Source of the DNA: Streptomyces hundungensis
GTDB lineage: Bacteria; Actinomycetota; Actinomycetes; Streptomycetales; Streptomycetaceae
Direction of reading: 5' to 3'
Length of the DNA: 64,000 nucleotides
NCBI RefSeq assembly: GCF_003627815.1
Contig: NZ_CP032698.1
Coordinates: 2,108,001 to 2,172,000, forward strand
Shown: one piece after another, positions 9,007-19,742 of the stretch
Layout of the letters: each line of letters begins with the position of its first letter
Numbering within the stretch: the stretch's first letter is position 1
Notes under the pieces: model-generated
The model's input: only the letters and a program-made list of their open reading frames with translations
The model's database searches: none
What the model was told of the DNA's origin: nothing
Made by a program: the position numbers and the translations under genes

Positions 9007-9413
9007 GCGCAGGCGGGGCACACTCCGCGGTAGGTGACGTCGGCGCCGGACAGGGTGAAGCCGAACCGTTCCCCGGGAGGCAGGTCCACCAGCGGGTCGC
9101 CGGTCGGGTGGACGTCGCGGATGGTGCCGCAGCGCGAGCACACCAAGTGCTGGTGGGGCCGGTGGGCGTTGGGGTCGTAGCGCTTGGCGCGGCCGTCGGT
9201 GGAGACCTCCATGACCTCGCCGAGCAGGACGAGTTCGCCCAGGGTGTTGTAGACGGTCGCCCGGGAGATCTCGGGGAGCAGCCGGGCCGCGCGGACGTGC
9301 ACCTCGTCGGCGGTGAGGTGCACGTGGTCGCCGTTCAGGACCTCCGCGACGACGCGCCGCTGGGAGGTCATGCGCCAGCCGCGCCCTCGCAGCCGTTCGA
9401 GCAGGTCACTCAT
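9003..9413 (-). CDS. Fur-family repressor, FurA/CatR type
   Basis: A 136-residue Fur protein: an N-terminal winged helix (MTSQRRVVAEVL, then ISRATVYNTLGELVLLGEV) and a C-terminal metal domain with HRPHQHLVCSRCG and a final CPACA, giving two CxxC zinc pairs. The ATG at 9413 is used because the upstream in-frame extension is not Fur-like. It is divergent from katG, which fits the FurA/CatR group that represses catalase or catalase-peroxidase and is released by peroxide. Its stop codon lies inside the inverted repeat of the adjacent miniature element. Confidence 0.9.
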   Translation of the reverse strand: MSDLLERLRGRGWRMTSQRRVVAEVLNGDHVHLTADEVHVRAARLLPEISRATVYNTLGELVLLGEVMEVSTDGRAKRYDPNAHRPHQHLVCSRCGTIRDVHPTGDPLVDLPPGERFGFTLSGADVTYRGVCPACA

Positions 9414-9460
9414 TGCGGTCCACCTGTCCACGCCGAAGGAATATGGGTTTGGTGTTCTTC

Positions 9461-9488
9461 TTGACTTGGATTTGGTCCATCGTAGGAT
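9461..9488 (+). promoter_or_regulatory. Probable katG promoter
   Basis: TTGACT at 9461-9466 and TAGGAT at 9483-9488, separated by 16 bp, is a close match to the streptomycete vegetative promoter. The AT-rich stretch around it (9440-9480) lies between fur and katG and is the natural place for a Fur operator. The 9489-9838 leader would then be about 340 nt. Confidence 0.6.
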
Positions 9489-12070
<2,582 letters not shown>

Positions 12071-12078
12071 TCCGCCCG

Positions 12079-12107
12079 CCCGGGCCGGCCTTCGGGGCCG
12101 GCCCGGG
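12079..12107 (+). terminator. katG terminator hairpin
   Basis: A perfect 12-bp G/C stem (12079-12090 with 12096-12107) with a 5-nt loop, 9 bp after the katG stop. It has no T tract, which is usual in streptomycetes. Confidence 0.8.
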
Positions 12108-12290
12108 TGGCGTGCCGCGCCCCCTGTCGCCAACCGGCGCAGGGGGCGCGGCAGTTGACTCGTCGTGGTGTCGGACCGCGTGGATGGGGTGCGGGCGGGC
12201 AGATGGAGACGGGAGTGATCTTGCTGGGTGCGAGGTCGCCGCGTTGTCCGTCCGCCCGGTTTGAAGTCCGCAGTTCGAAGGAGCCCACCG

Positions 12291-13001
12291 ATGACGATGC
12301 CGGTCCGCCGTCACCCCGCCGTCGCCCAGCGTCGGCGTCAGGCGTTCAGTCTGCGCACCACCGCGCTGGGGTTCGGTCTGGTCGCCCTCGTCATCTGGGG
12401 AGTGGCGCTGACGTTCCGGACGGCCGTGCAGCCGCACTCCCATCCGCTGGGCGCCGTACTGACGCTGCTCGCCCTGCTGTTGCTGTCCACCGCGGCGATA
12501 CGCGGCAGTCGCATGCGCCGCGCGGCACGCGGGTCGGCGCTGGAGGCGGTCGTGGCGCCGGAGCCGCCGGCGCCCGTGCTGCCGCCCACCGTGGGCGCCC
12601 CGGAGGCACCCGACTGCGCCGACATCGACCCCCTCGCCTTCGAGGACGCGGTGTCGCGGCTGTGCGAGCGCGACGGCTGCTCGGACGTGCGGGTGGTGGG
12701 CGGCGCGGGCGACCTCGGCGCGGATGTCCTGGCCACCACACCGGACGGCCGCAGGCTCGTCATCCAGTGCAAGTGCTACGGGCCGGGCCACAAGGTGGGC
12801 TCGCAGGACCTTCAGCGCTTCGGCGGCACCTGTTACGCGGTGCACGACGCCGAACTGGCCGTGGTGGTCACCACCAGCGAGTTCACCGACCCGGCCCTCG
12901 GCTATGCCGAGCAGTGCGCCATCCTCTGCTTCGACGGTACGTTCCTGCGGGCCTGGAACAACGGGACGGGCCCCGCGCCGTGGGAGCTCCCCGCGCTGTG
13001 A
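12291..13001 (+). CDS. Membrane-anchored Mrr-type restriction endonuclease-like protein
   Basis: A 236-residue protein. Two hydrophobic segments near residues 25-45 and 55-70 should span the membrane. They are followed by a linker and a C-terminal Mrr-catalytic-like domain: FEDAVSRLCERDGCSDVRVVGG, then GADVLATTPDG, then LVIQCKCY. The D...QxK pattern of the PD-(D/E)xK fold is intact. It starts at an ATG behind AAGGAG. Membrane-tethered Mrr-like proteins are common in streptomycetes, but their role is not established. Restriction of modified DNA is the guess from the family. Confidence 0.75.
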   Translation: MTMPVRRHPAVAQRRRQAFSLRTTALGFGLVALVIWGVALTFRTAVQPHSHPLGAVLTLLALLLLSTAAIRGSRMRRAARGSALEAVVAPEPPAPVLPPTVGAPEAPDCADIDPLAFEDAVSRLCERDGCSDVRVVGGAGDLGADVLATTPDGRRLVIQCKCYGPGHKVGSQDLQRFGGTCYAVHDAELAVVVTTSEFTDPALGYAEQCAILCFDGTFLRAWNNGTGPAPWELPAL

Positions 13002-13041
13002 GGTGCCGGGGCGGCGGGCGCGGTGCGGGGCGCCCTGCCGG

Positions 13042-13893
13042 TCAGGGCAGCGCCGGGACCGTACCGACGGCGAGCGTGTTGCCCTCGCTGATGTAGCCGT
13101 GCGGCCGGCGCAGCGGGTGGTCCGCGCCGTCCGGGTCGAGGAACGGCGCCCAGTCGCCGGGGACATCGGCGTCGCTCGCCTGGCGGGCGATGCTTGCGCA
13201 CGCCTGCGTATAGAAGTCCAGGGCCGCCGGTTCCAGCGGGGCGTGGTGCTCGATCAGCGTCGTTCGCTGCCGCACCGACACCAGGCCCGCCTCCTCCAGC
13301 GCGCGGTGCAGACGGCGGGTACGCAACAACTGCCGTGCGTATCCGGGGGTGTTGGCGGCGCGCCGGAAGAAGTCGGTGAACTGGAAGGGGTCGCCGGGGC
13401 CCGCGCTGATGAGCGAGGCGTCCAGGTCCTTGACGGCGACGAGTCCGCCCGGTCGCACCACGCGCCGGAACTCGGCCAGCGCGCGGGCGAGTTCGGCGTC
13501 GTCGAGGTACTGGGTGGTGTTGGCGCACCACACGGCGTCGAAGGAGTCGTCCTCGTAGGGAAGGTCGCCCACGTCGCCCTGGCGGACCTCGAAGGTGCCG
13601 GATTCGCGGTGATGGCCCAGGCGTTCGGCGGCGAGCGCCGCGTTCTCCTCGGCCAGGTCGATCGCCGAGATGCGGCCGTCGGGGCCGACCAGGTCGCAGA
13701 GCCAGGGCAGGAACGCGCCGCTGCCGCAGCCCGCGTCCAGGACGTGCAGGCCGGGGCGCAGGCCCACCTCGTCGAGTGCGGCCCGGTAGTGCGGTGCGCA
13801 GGCGGCGAAGTGGGCGTCGACGATCTCCTCGTGGGTGAAGCCGAGGCCGGTCGAGGCGGTGTGCCCCCAGGAGGCGTGGTCTGTCGTCAGCAT
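13042..13893 (-). CDS. Class I SAM-dependent methyltransferase
   Basis: A 283-residue protein with motif I VLDAGCGSGAFL near residue 53, motif II ISAIDLAEENA, and the later motifs QGDVGDLPYEDDSFDAVWC and EFRRVVRPGG. These are typical of small-molecule methyltransferases. It is the last gene of the long operon I and overlaps the hydrolase stop by 7 bp. The acceptor is unknown. Context suggests tailoring of the metabolite made by this operon. Confidence 0.8.
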   Translation of the reverse strand: MLTTDHASWGHTASTGLGFTHEEIVDAHFAACAPHYRAALDEVGLRPGLHVLDAGCGSGAFLPWLCDLVGPDGRISAIDLAEENAALAAERLGHHRESGTFEVRQGDVGDLPYEDDSFDAVWCANTTQYLDDAELARALAEFRRVVRPGGLVAVKDLDASLISAGPGDPFQFTDFFRRAANTPGYARQLLRTRRLHRALEEAGLVSVRQRTTLIEHHAPLEPAALDFYTQACASIARQASDADVPGDWAPFLDPDGADHPLRRPHGYISEGNTLAVGTVPALP

Positions 13894-14687
13894 GTGCCGT
13901 ACCCGTTCCGATCCGGTGTGGTGGCGTCGTCGAGCAGGGTGGTGAGGAGGTCGGTGACCTCGTCCGGTGCCTCCAGCGGCTGGAGGTGGCCCACGCCGGG
14001 CAGGGTGACGAGCCGGCCGCGCGGCAGGGCGTCGGCCGTGGCGGCGGCGTCCGGCGCGGCGACGAGTTCGTCCTCGGCGCCCGTGACGACGAGGGCGGGC
14101 AGATCGGTGGCGCGCAGGACGGGCAGGGAGTCGGCGCGTTCCGCGATGGCGCGCTGCGCCCAGGCCACCGCCTCGGGCGAGGCCCCCTTCGCCATGGTCA
14201 GGACCTCCTCGACCAGGTCGGGGCGGCGCTCCCGGGTGCCCGCGCCCAGGAGCAGCGGGGTGGTCCCTGCGACCAGGTGGTCGCGGCGGGTGTCGTCGAG
14301 GATCAGGTCGGCGAACGTGCGGCGTTCGGCGGCCGCGCGGGGCGTGTCGGCGGTGGCCCGGGTGGCGAACAGGGCCAGGGCGCGGACCCGGCCGGGGTGG
14401 CGACGCAGGAACGCCATCGCCACATAGCCGCCCATCGAGCATCCGGCGAGCGCCACCTCCTGGATGCCGTGCTCGTCGAGGAGGGCGGCGACGTCGTCGG
14501 CCACGGTGTCGAGGCTGGGCGGCTCGGCGCCCAGGGGGGTGGTGCCGAAGCCGCGCTGGTCGGGGGTGAGGACGGTGTGGCCGCGGGCGCGCAGGGCGCT
14601 GGCCTGGGCGCGCCACATGAGGGAGCCGAGCGGCAGGGCGTGCAGCAGGACGACGGGCAGGAGTGCGGGCCGGGCGGTGTCGGGCAT
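13887..14687 (-). CDS. Alpha/beta hydrolase
   Basis: A 266-residue protein with the nucleophile elbow AGCSMGGY (Ser) near residue 95, an acid in ALVVTGAEDELV, and a catalytic His in LPGVGHLQPLEAP. This is the full Ser-Asp-His triad. The N-terminal VVLLHALPLGSLMW provides the oxyanion region. It overlaps the next gene by 7 bp and the upstream stop by 1 bp (TGATG). It is probably a tailoring esterase, lactonase or 3-oxoadipate-enol-lactonase-like enzyme within operon I. The substrate is unknown. Confidence 0.82.
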   Translation of the reverse strand: MPDTARPALLPVVLLHALPLGSLMWRAQASALRARGHTVLTPDQRGFGTTPLGAEPPSLDTVADDVAALLDEHGIQEVALAGCSMGGYVAMAFLRRHPGRVRALALFATRATADTPRAAAERRTFADLILDDTRRDHLVAGTTPLLLGAGTRERRPDLVEEVLTMAKGASPEAVAWAQRAIAERADSLPVLRATDLPALVVTGAEDELVAAPDAAATADALPRGRLVTLPGVGHLQPLEAPDEVTDLLTTLLDDATTPDRNGYGTC

Positions 14688-15337
14688 CAGGGGGCGTTCC
14701 GTTCGGCGTCGGCGACCAGGGCGGCGGCGCGCGGCGTGAGGGGCGTGTCGCGCAGCCAGGCCAGGGTCACGGGGGCGGGGGGCAGGTCGTGGAGGGGGAC
14801 GGCCCTGATGTGGGGCGGCAGCACCGCGTCGAGCGACTGGAAGGACACATGGACGGCGTGGGTGGTGGCGAGGATCTCGACCATGCCCTCGACGGTGGTC
14901 ATCGGGTGGACGCGCCGGATCGGGACGCCGGCGGGGGTGTGCCGCGGCACCACCAAGTCCCATACGTAGGGCGGGAATTCACCCGGGCAGGAGAACGCGT
15001 CGTAGGGGGCGGCTTCTTCGATCGACACCGACGCGCGGTCCGCGAGGGGGTGGCCGGCGCCGACGATCAGCGCCCGCCCGTCGTGGGCCACGGGGCCGCT
15101 GACGGCTACGTCCGGCTCCTGGAGGCCGTATTTGACGATCATGACGTCCACGGTGTGTTCGCGCAGCGGGCGGAACGGCTCGGCGACGTCGTACGGGACG
15201 AACTCCACGTCCTCGGGACGGTGGCCCGCGCCGGTGATGATGCGGGTGGCGAGGTGGCGGGCGCCGTGGATGCCCAGGCGGACGGGGCGGCCGGGAGCTT
15301 GGCTCTCGGCCGGGGTGGCGGGCGGGGCGGGGGGCAT
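14687..15337 (-). CDS. LysR-type ligand-binding domain without DNA-binding domain
   Basis: A 216-residue protein whose whole length resembles the LysR substrate-binding domain: PVRLGIHGARHLATRII, DVMIVKYGLQEPDVAV, ALIVGAGHPLADRASVSIEE and TTVEGMVEILATTHAVHV. The N-terminal winged helix is absent, and there is no room for it because the upstream gene ends 1 bp before the start. It is embedded in a translationally coupled biosynthetic operon. It may be a ligand-binding helper or a co-opted binding protein. It cannot act as an ordinary LysR regulator. Confidence 0.7.
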   Translation of the reverse strand: MPPAPPATPAESQAPGRPVRLGIHGARHLATRIITGAGHRPEDVEFVPYDVAEPFRPLREHTVDVMIVKYGLQEPDVAVSGPVAHDGRALIVGAGHPLADRASVSIEEAAPYDAFSCPGEFPPYVWDLVVPRHTPAGVPIRRVHPMTTVEGMVEILATTHAVHVSFQSLDAVLPPHIRAVPLHDLPPAPVTLAWLRDTPLTPRAAALVADAERNAP

Positions 15338-15338
15338 C

Positions 15339-16151
15339 TCAGATCTCCTCGGTCAGTCCGGCGTAGGCGCGGAGTTGGTGGGCGCGCCGGGGGTCGGCGT
15401 CGACGCGCAGGGCGGCGAAGGGGACGGCCGGCCCGGTGAGGCGGGGTACGGCGCGCAGGGTCAACCGGTCTCCGGGGGCGATCAGTTGGTCCAGGACCGC
15501 CTCGACGAGGAGGTGGTTGACCTGGACCAGGAGCTGGGAGACGGTGACCCGCGCCGTGGCGATGCAGAGGTCGCGGTGGACGGGTGGGCGCGCCGCTCCT
15601 TCGGGGGGCGCGCCGGGCACCTCGACGGTGACGGGGCTCCACGCGGAGAGCTCGCGGGAGGCGTCGAGCGTCTTGAGCAGGCGGCGCAGGGCGGTGGTGG
15701 TCTCCTGCGGGGCGGGGCCCGCCCACGCCGTGGAGCCGTCCTCGGCCATGTGGTCGAAGGTGAACCGTTCGGTGAGGTTGTCCGGCCGGCCCGCGAGGAA
15801 GACGGTGCGGGTGAAGGCCCGCCGCCATGTCGCGGCCGGCTCCCGCGGCAGGGCCAGCGCGAAGCGACAGGTTTCGGCGACCCACCGCGGCAGGTCGAAG
15901 CGGCCGATGACGGCGACGACCAGAGGGGAGCCGGCCGGGTCGCCTTCCTCGTCGGCGGTGAGGGCGGCCCGCGCGTCGAGCAGGCCCTGGGGGGTGGTCA
16001 GGTCGGCCCGCGCGGCCAGTTCGGGGCGGGCCGCGCGCAGTCGCTCGGCCGCGACGGCGAGCAGCAGCTCGGGTCCCAGGCGCGCCGCGCCCGTCGGGTG
16101 CTGGCGTATGTCGCCCGGTGCGCGCGGGGCGTGGAGGGTGTGGGGGTTCAT
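15339..16151 (-). CDS. Unrecognised 270-residue protein of operon I
   Basis: A soluble protein of 270 residues. The N-terminal third is helical and Ala/Arg-rich. Then come VVAVIGRFDLPRWVAETCRFAL and a region with FTRTVFLAGRPDNLTERFTFDHM, and a C-terminal half with LCIATARVTVSQLLVQVNHLLVEAVL. It has no signal peptide, membrane helix or catalytic motif that I recognise. Its ATG overlaps the stop of the aaRS-like gene (ATGA), so stoichiometric co-production with that protein is likely. It could be an accessory or coenzyme-binding factor for the neighbouring ligase chemistry. Confidence 0.7.
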   Translation of the reverse strand: MNPHTLHAPRAPGDIRQHPTGAARLGPELLLAVAAERLRAARPELAARADLTTPQGLLDARAALTADEEGDPAGSPLVVAVIGRFDLPRWVAETCRFALALPREPAATWRRAFTRTVFLAGRPDNLTERFTFDHMAEDGSTAWAGPAPQETTTALRRLLKTLDASRELSAWSPVTVEVPGAPPEGAARPPVHRDLCIATARVTVSQLLVQVNHLLVEAVLDQLIAPGDRLTLRAVPRLTGPAVPFAALRVDADPRRAHQLRAYAGLTEEI

Positions 16152-17320
16152 GGCGACACCGTGGTGAGCAGGGAGCGGGCCGGGGTGGGGCCGCGCCGGC
16201 TGAGCAGGGACGAGGTGAGCCGGTAGGGGTCGATGTGGGTGTGGCCTCGGCGGTGGCGCTGGAGCAGCGCGGGCAGCGCCCCGGGGCCGGGCTCCGGCGC
16301 CGAGGCGGCGCGGCTCAGGAGGTGTTCGGCGCGCAGCAGGCTCTTGCGGAGCAGGTCGTGCCGGAAGGATTCCCGCTGGCCCGGTCCGAGGGTGGCGATG
16401 AAGTAGAGCCGCATGCCGAGCCGGAGCGCGGCCGGGTCGGCGGCGTCGGTGAGGGAGCGCAGCAGGGTGTCCACGGTGTGGTCGTGCCAGCCGCCGTGCC
16501 GGGCCGAGGTGATCTTGCCGTCGATGGGTACGCGGCCGATCGGCACCCGGTGCACGGTGGGCCCCTTGTGGGCCAGTACGCGCTCCAACAGGCGGTAGTC
16601 GGGGTCGAGTTCACGGTCGTACAGGACGGCGATCTCGTCGTAGTGGGGTGCCAGCGGCAGGAGTTCGCGCAGGGCGCAGGCGAGGTAGTTGGGGCGGCCG
16701 TCGGCGGTGACGATCTGCCGCAGCGGCAGGCCGTACCGGGTGGCGTCGAGGTAGACCGGGCCGCCCAGGCTCCGCTGGTCCAGGCCCAGGCCCGCGGCCA
16801 GCAGGTCCTCGATCATCTCCTCCAGGGCGAAACCGGGGGGCTGGTGGGAGAGGAGTCCGGGGTCGTGCAGGCCGAGCCGTGCGTAGTGGCCCGTCCACAG
16901 CCGCAGCACCTGGGCGCCGGCCGGGTGCACATAGCCGTTGCTCTCGACGGCCTCGGCGTAGGGCCGCAGGTCGTCGGCGGTGGGGGGCCGGCCCTCGGCC
17001 CGGTAGCGGACGTACAGCTCGCCGATGTCCGCCTCGGTCAGGTCCGCGTAGTCGGTGTCGCCCTGGGTGCGGTCGAGGAACTCCCAGAATCCCAGGGTCT
17101 GTTCGGTGGGGTGGTACGTGGTGTGGCTGTAGCGGAACGTGACGTCGGCGGAGGGCCGGGTGGCCCGGTACATGACGTCCGCCCACAGCAGCCCCTTGAG
17201 GTGACTGGGCGTCAGGGGTTTGGACGGGGTGACGGTGACGGGGGCCAGCAGCACCCTGCGCCGGGCGCCGGGGGCCCGTTCGCCGGTGGTCCGTGCGGTG
17301 GCCGTCGCGGGGCCGGCCAT
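16148..17320 (-). CDS. Class I aminoacyl-tRNA-synthetase-like protein
   Basis: A 390-residue protein. Residues about 22-60 (VTVTPSKPLTPSHLKGLLW, then ADVMYRATRPSADVTF) follow the class I Rossmann signature with SHLKG in the HIGH position. Near residue 295, VPIDGKITSARHGG sits where KMSKS would be, followed by a LRLGMRLYFIATLGP stretch like the stem-contact region of Met/Leu/Cys synthetases. The anticodon-binding domain seems absent or minimal. I infer adenylate or aminoacyl-transfer chemistry in the operon I pathway. The assignment is by pattern only. Start and stop overlap both neighbours. Confidence 0.5.
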   Translation of the reverse strand: MAGPATATARTTGERAPGARRRVLLAPVTVTPSKPLTPSHLKGLLWADVMYRATRPSADVTFRYSHTTYHPTEQTLGFWEFLDRTQGDTDYADLTEADIGELYVRYRAEGRPPTADDLRPYAEAVESNGYVHPAGAQVLRLWTGHYARLGLHDPGLLSHQPPGFALEEMIEDLLAAGLGLDQRSLGGPVYLDATRYGLPLRQIVTADGRPNYLACALRELLPLAPHYDEIAVLYDRELDPDYRLLERVLAHKGPTVHRVPIGRVPIDGKITSARHGGWHDHTVDTLLRSLTDAADPAALRLGMRLYFIATLGPGQRESFRHDLLRKSLLRAEHLLSRAASAPEPGPGALPALLQRHRRGHTHIDPYRLTSSLLSRRGPTPARSLLTTVSP

Positions 17321-18771
17321 CAGTGCCGCGCCTCGGCGCCGAGGGCCGCCAGCAGTTCGGCGCGGGTGGGCGGCCGGGGTCCGGCCGGGGCGGCGGGGGT
17401 GGGGGCGCGGCGCACCCGCTCCCGGAAGCCGGCCGCGTCGAAGACCTCCCCGGGCGTGTTCAGGCTCATCAGGACGCGGGTGAGTCCGCGCCAGACGGTG
17501 ACGTCGCCGACGGCGGCCCACGCGATCTCGGCGAGGGCGGGGCGGCCGCGCGGGGCGGGTGGGGCCGGCGGGGGCGGGGCGTCCTCGGCGCGGGAGCGCC
17601 ACAGTGCGGCGCGCGCCGCGCTGTCGTGGACGGCCTGCTCGAACCAGGGGCGGTAGAGGTCGTCGGCCAGGCGTACGGCCCGTTCGCTCTGCTCCCTGCC
17701 GGGCTCGGGGTGCGCCGCGAGCAACTCGGCCAGCTGGAAGGCGTGGTGGAAGGCGAGGGACATGCCGCGCCCGTACAGCGGGTCGGTGACGCAGGCGGCG
17801 TCCCCGACGGGGAAGAGGGCGGCGATCTGGCGCGGGCCGGGGCGTGCGGTGGAGCGCAGCACGTTCGGGGGCATGGTGATGGCCCGCACCTCGGTCAGGG
17901 GCGTCGCGACGCGCTCGTCCGTCCAGGGCGCCACATACGGCGCGAGGCGGGCGGCGGCGGTGAAGCCGGCCGGGGTGCGCAGGGCGTCGGTGGCCGGGTC
18001 GGCGGTCGGCGCCCCCAGGGTGATGGCGAAGGTGGCGTTGTCGGCGGGGTGCACGACGGCGGCGCAGTGGTCCCAGATGCCTCCGGCGGCGTTGCCCCGG
18101 TTGAGCGGCCCGGGGAAGGTGTGGCCGGGAGTGTCGAGGCGGTAGAAGCGGGTGAAGCAGCGCAGCTGGGTGGGGCCCGTCAGGTCCTGGCCCACCGGCG
18201 CCCCGGCCTGCGCCAGCCAGGAGAGGGAGGCGGCGCGCCGGCCCGTGGCGTCCACCACGAACCGGGCGGGCACGGGGCTGCCGGCATCGGTCACGACACC
18301 GGTGACGCGGGTGCGGGACGGGTCGAGGAGCAGGCTCCGCACGGTCGTCGCGTGCTCCAGGGTGACGCCCGGCAGGTTCCGCACCCCTCGGTAGAGGAGC
18401 AGTTCGAGGACGGTGCGGCGCACCGCGAGGGCCACGAGGTCGTCGTCGGCCGGTTCGCGGGGCCCGGTGGGCGCCGCCCGGGTGAGGTCGAGGAGCTGGG
18501 CGCCGTCCGCCAGGGCGCCCTCCAGGAGCCAGGGCGCCCGCCGGCGCAGGACGCGCACTCCGAGCGAGGTGAGGATGTGGGAGTGGCCGCTCTGGGGGAC
18601 GGTGGAGCGCTCCCACACGTCGGCGACCTTGGCGACAGGTCCTTCCGGGGGCGCCTCCGCTCGCTCCAACACCCGTACGGGGAAGCCGCGTTCGGCCAGG
18701 GCCAGGGCGGTGGTGAGACCCGCGATGCTGCCGCCCACCACGACGACGGGGGTGGCGGCGGGAGCGGTCAA
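17320..18771 (-). CDS. FAD-dependent monooxygenase
   Basis: A 483-residue flavoprotein: N-terminal dinucleotide fold VVVVGGSIAGLTTALALAE, a middle FAD motif FVVDATGRRAASLSW, and a C-terminal FPVGDAACVTDPLYGRGM (GD motif). It fits the group A aromatic/geranylgeranyl-reductase-like oxygenases. The TTG start overlaps the methyltransferase stop (TTGA), and the stop overlaps the aaRS-like start, so it is tightly coupled. It is probably a tailoring hydroxylase or epoxidase. The C-terminal 100 residues are Pro/Ala-rich and carry no motif. Confidence 0.82.
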   Translation of the reverse strand: MTAPAATPVVVVGGSIAGLTTALALAERGFPVRVLERAEAPPEGPVAKVADVWERSTVPQSGHSHILTSLGVRVLRRRAPWLLEGALADGAQLLDLTRAAPTGPREPADDDLVALAVRRTVLELLLYRGVRNLPGVTLEHATTVRSLLLDPSRTRVTGVVTDAGSPVPARFVVDATGRRAASLSWLAQAGAPVGQDLTGPTQLRCFTRFYRLDTPGHTFPGPLNRGNAAGGIWDHCAAVVHPADNATFAITLGAPTADPATDALRTPAGFTAAARLAPYVAPWTDERVATPLTEVRAITMPPNVLRSTARPGPRQIAALFPVGDAACVTDPLYGRGMSLAFHHAFQLAELLAAHPEPGREQSERAVRLADDLYRPWFEQAVHDSAARAALWRSRAEDAPPPPAPPAPRGRPALAEIAWAAVGDVTVWRGLTRVLMSLNTPGEVFDAAGFRERVRRAPTPAAPAGPRPPTRAELLAALGAEARH

Positions 18772-19625
18772 CGCCGCCGTCCGTGGATGAAGAAGACCCG
18801 GCGCACGTTCTTGACGGAACGCTCCGGTACGGGGTCGGGCCAGCGGCCGAAGTCGGCGCCGGGCTCGCCGGGCTGGACGGCGGCGACGTCGAATCCGTAC
18901 CGGTCGAAGAGGGCTTCCGGCTCGTCGCTGCCGAACAGCCAGGGGCAGCCCCAGTTCGCGAAGACGTCGAGCAGCCCCCGCATGTGGGGCAGGGTCAACG
19001 CGGCCGCGTTCACGAGGTCGGCCGCTATGCGGCTGCCGGGTGCGGAGATGGCGGCGACGCGCTCCAGCATGCGGTGCGTGTCGGGTTCCGGGATGTAGTA
19101 GAGCAGCCCTTCCAGGAGCCAGGTCGAGGGCAGCGCCGGGTCGTAGCCGCTGTCGACGAGCCGGTCCTCCCAGTCGTCGGCGGTGAGGTCGACGGCCACC
19201 GTGCGGTGCGCCACGCGGGGGGTGACGCCCTTCAGCCGGTCGGCCTTGAAGTCCAGGACGGCGGGCCGGTCGATCTCGAAGTAGCGGATGTGGTCGGGCC
19301 ACGTCATGCGGTAGGCGCGGGAGTCCATGCCGGCGGGGGCCAGCACGATCTGCGTCATCTGCGGGTCCTGGGCCGCGTCCCGCAGGAATTCGTCGAAGAA
19401 CCGGGTGCGGATGGCGTTGTAGTCGGGGGTGCTGGGCAGCGAACGCGGCCGGTCGGGCGGGAAGGTCGCGGCCCACACCTCGGCCAGCAGCCCGGGCCCG
19501 GCGTCCCCGCAGAGCCGGGCGGCGTACGGGTCCTCGTAGAGCCGGTCCGCGCGCTGGGTCTCCGCGCCCCGCAGTGCCGCGGTCAGCAGGGCGGTCCGCT
19601 CCACCGGGTTGAGCAGTTCGGTCAT
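18768..19625 (-). CDS. SAM-dependent O-methyltransferase, TIGR00027 (LCMT-like) type
   Basis: A 285-residue protein with the family's start (NPVERTALLTAALRG), then IVLAPAGMDSRAYRMTW (motif I), YFEIDRPAVLDFK and the WLLEGLLYYIPE motif. These mark the leucine-carboxyl-methyltransferase-like family common in actinobacterial secondary metabolism. AAGGAG precedes the ATG. There are 117 bp to the GH3 gene upstream, so a secondary promoter is possible. Carboxyl or hydroxyl methylation is the family role. Confidence 0.85.
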   Translation of the reverse strand: MTELLNPVERTALLTAALRGAETQRADRLYEDPYAARLCGDAGPGLLAEVWAATFPPDRPRSLPSTPDYNAIRTRFFDEFLRDAAQDPQMTQIVLAPAGMDSRAYRMTWPDHIRYFEIDRPAVLDFKADRLKGVTPRVAHRTVAVDLTADDWEDRLVDSGYDPALPSTWLLEGLLYYIPEPDTHRMLERVAAISAPGSRIAADLVNAAALTLPHMRGLLDVFANWGCPWLFGSDEPEALFDRYGFDVAAVQPGEPGADFGRWPDPVPERSVKNVRRVFFIHGRRR

Positions 19626-19742
19626 CGGGACTCTCCTTGTGCATGGGTGATCGGCGAGTTCGGGGTGGGAACGGGTGCGGGGCAGGGGTGTGCCCGGGCG
19701 GTCAACCGGCTTGTGCGGGGCGGCCGTTGAGCCAGGTGGCCG

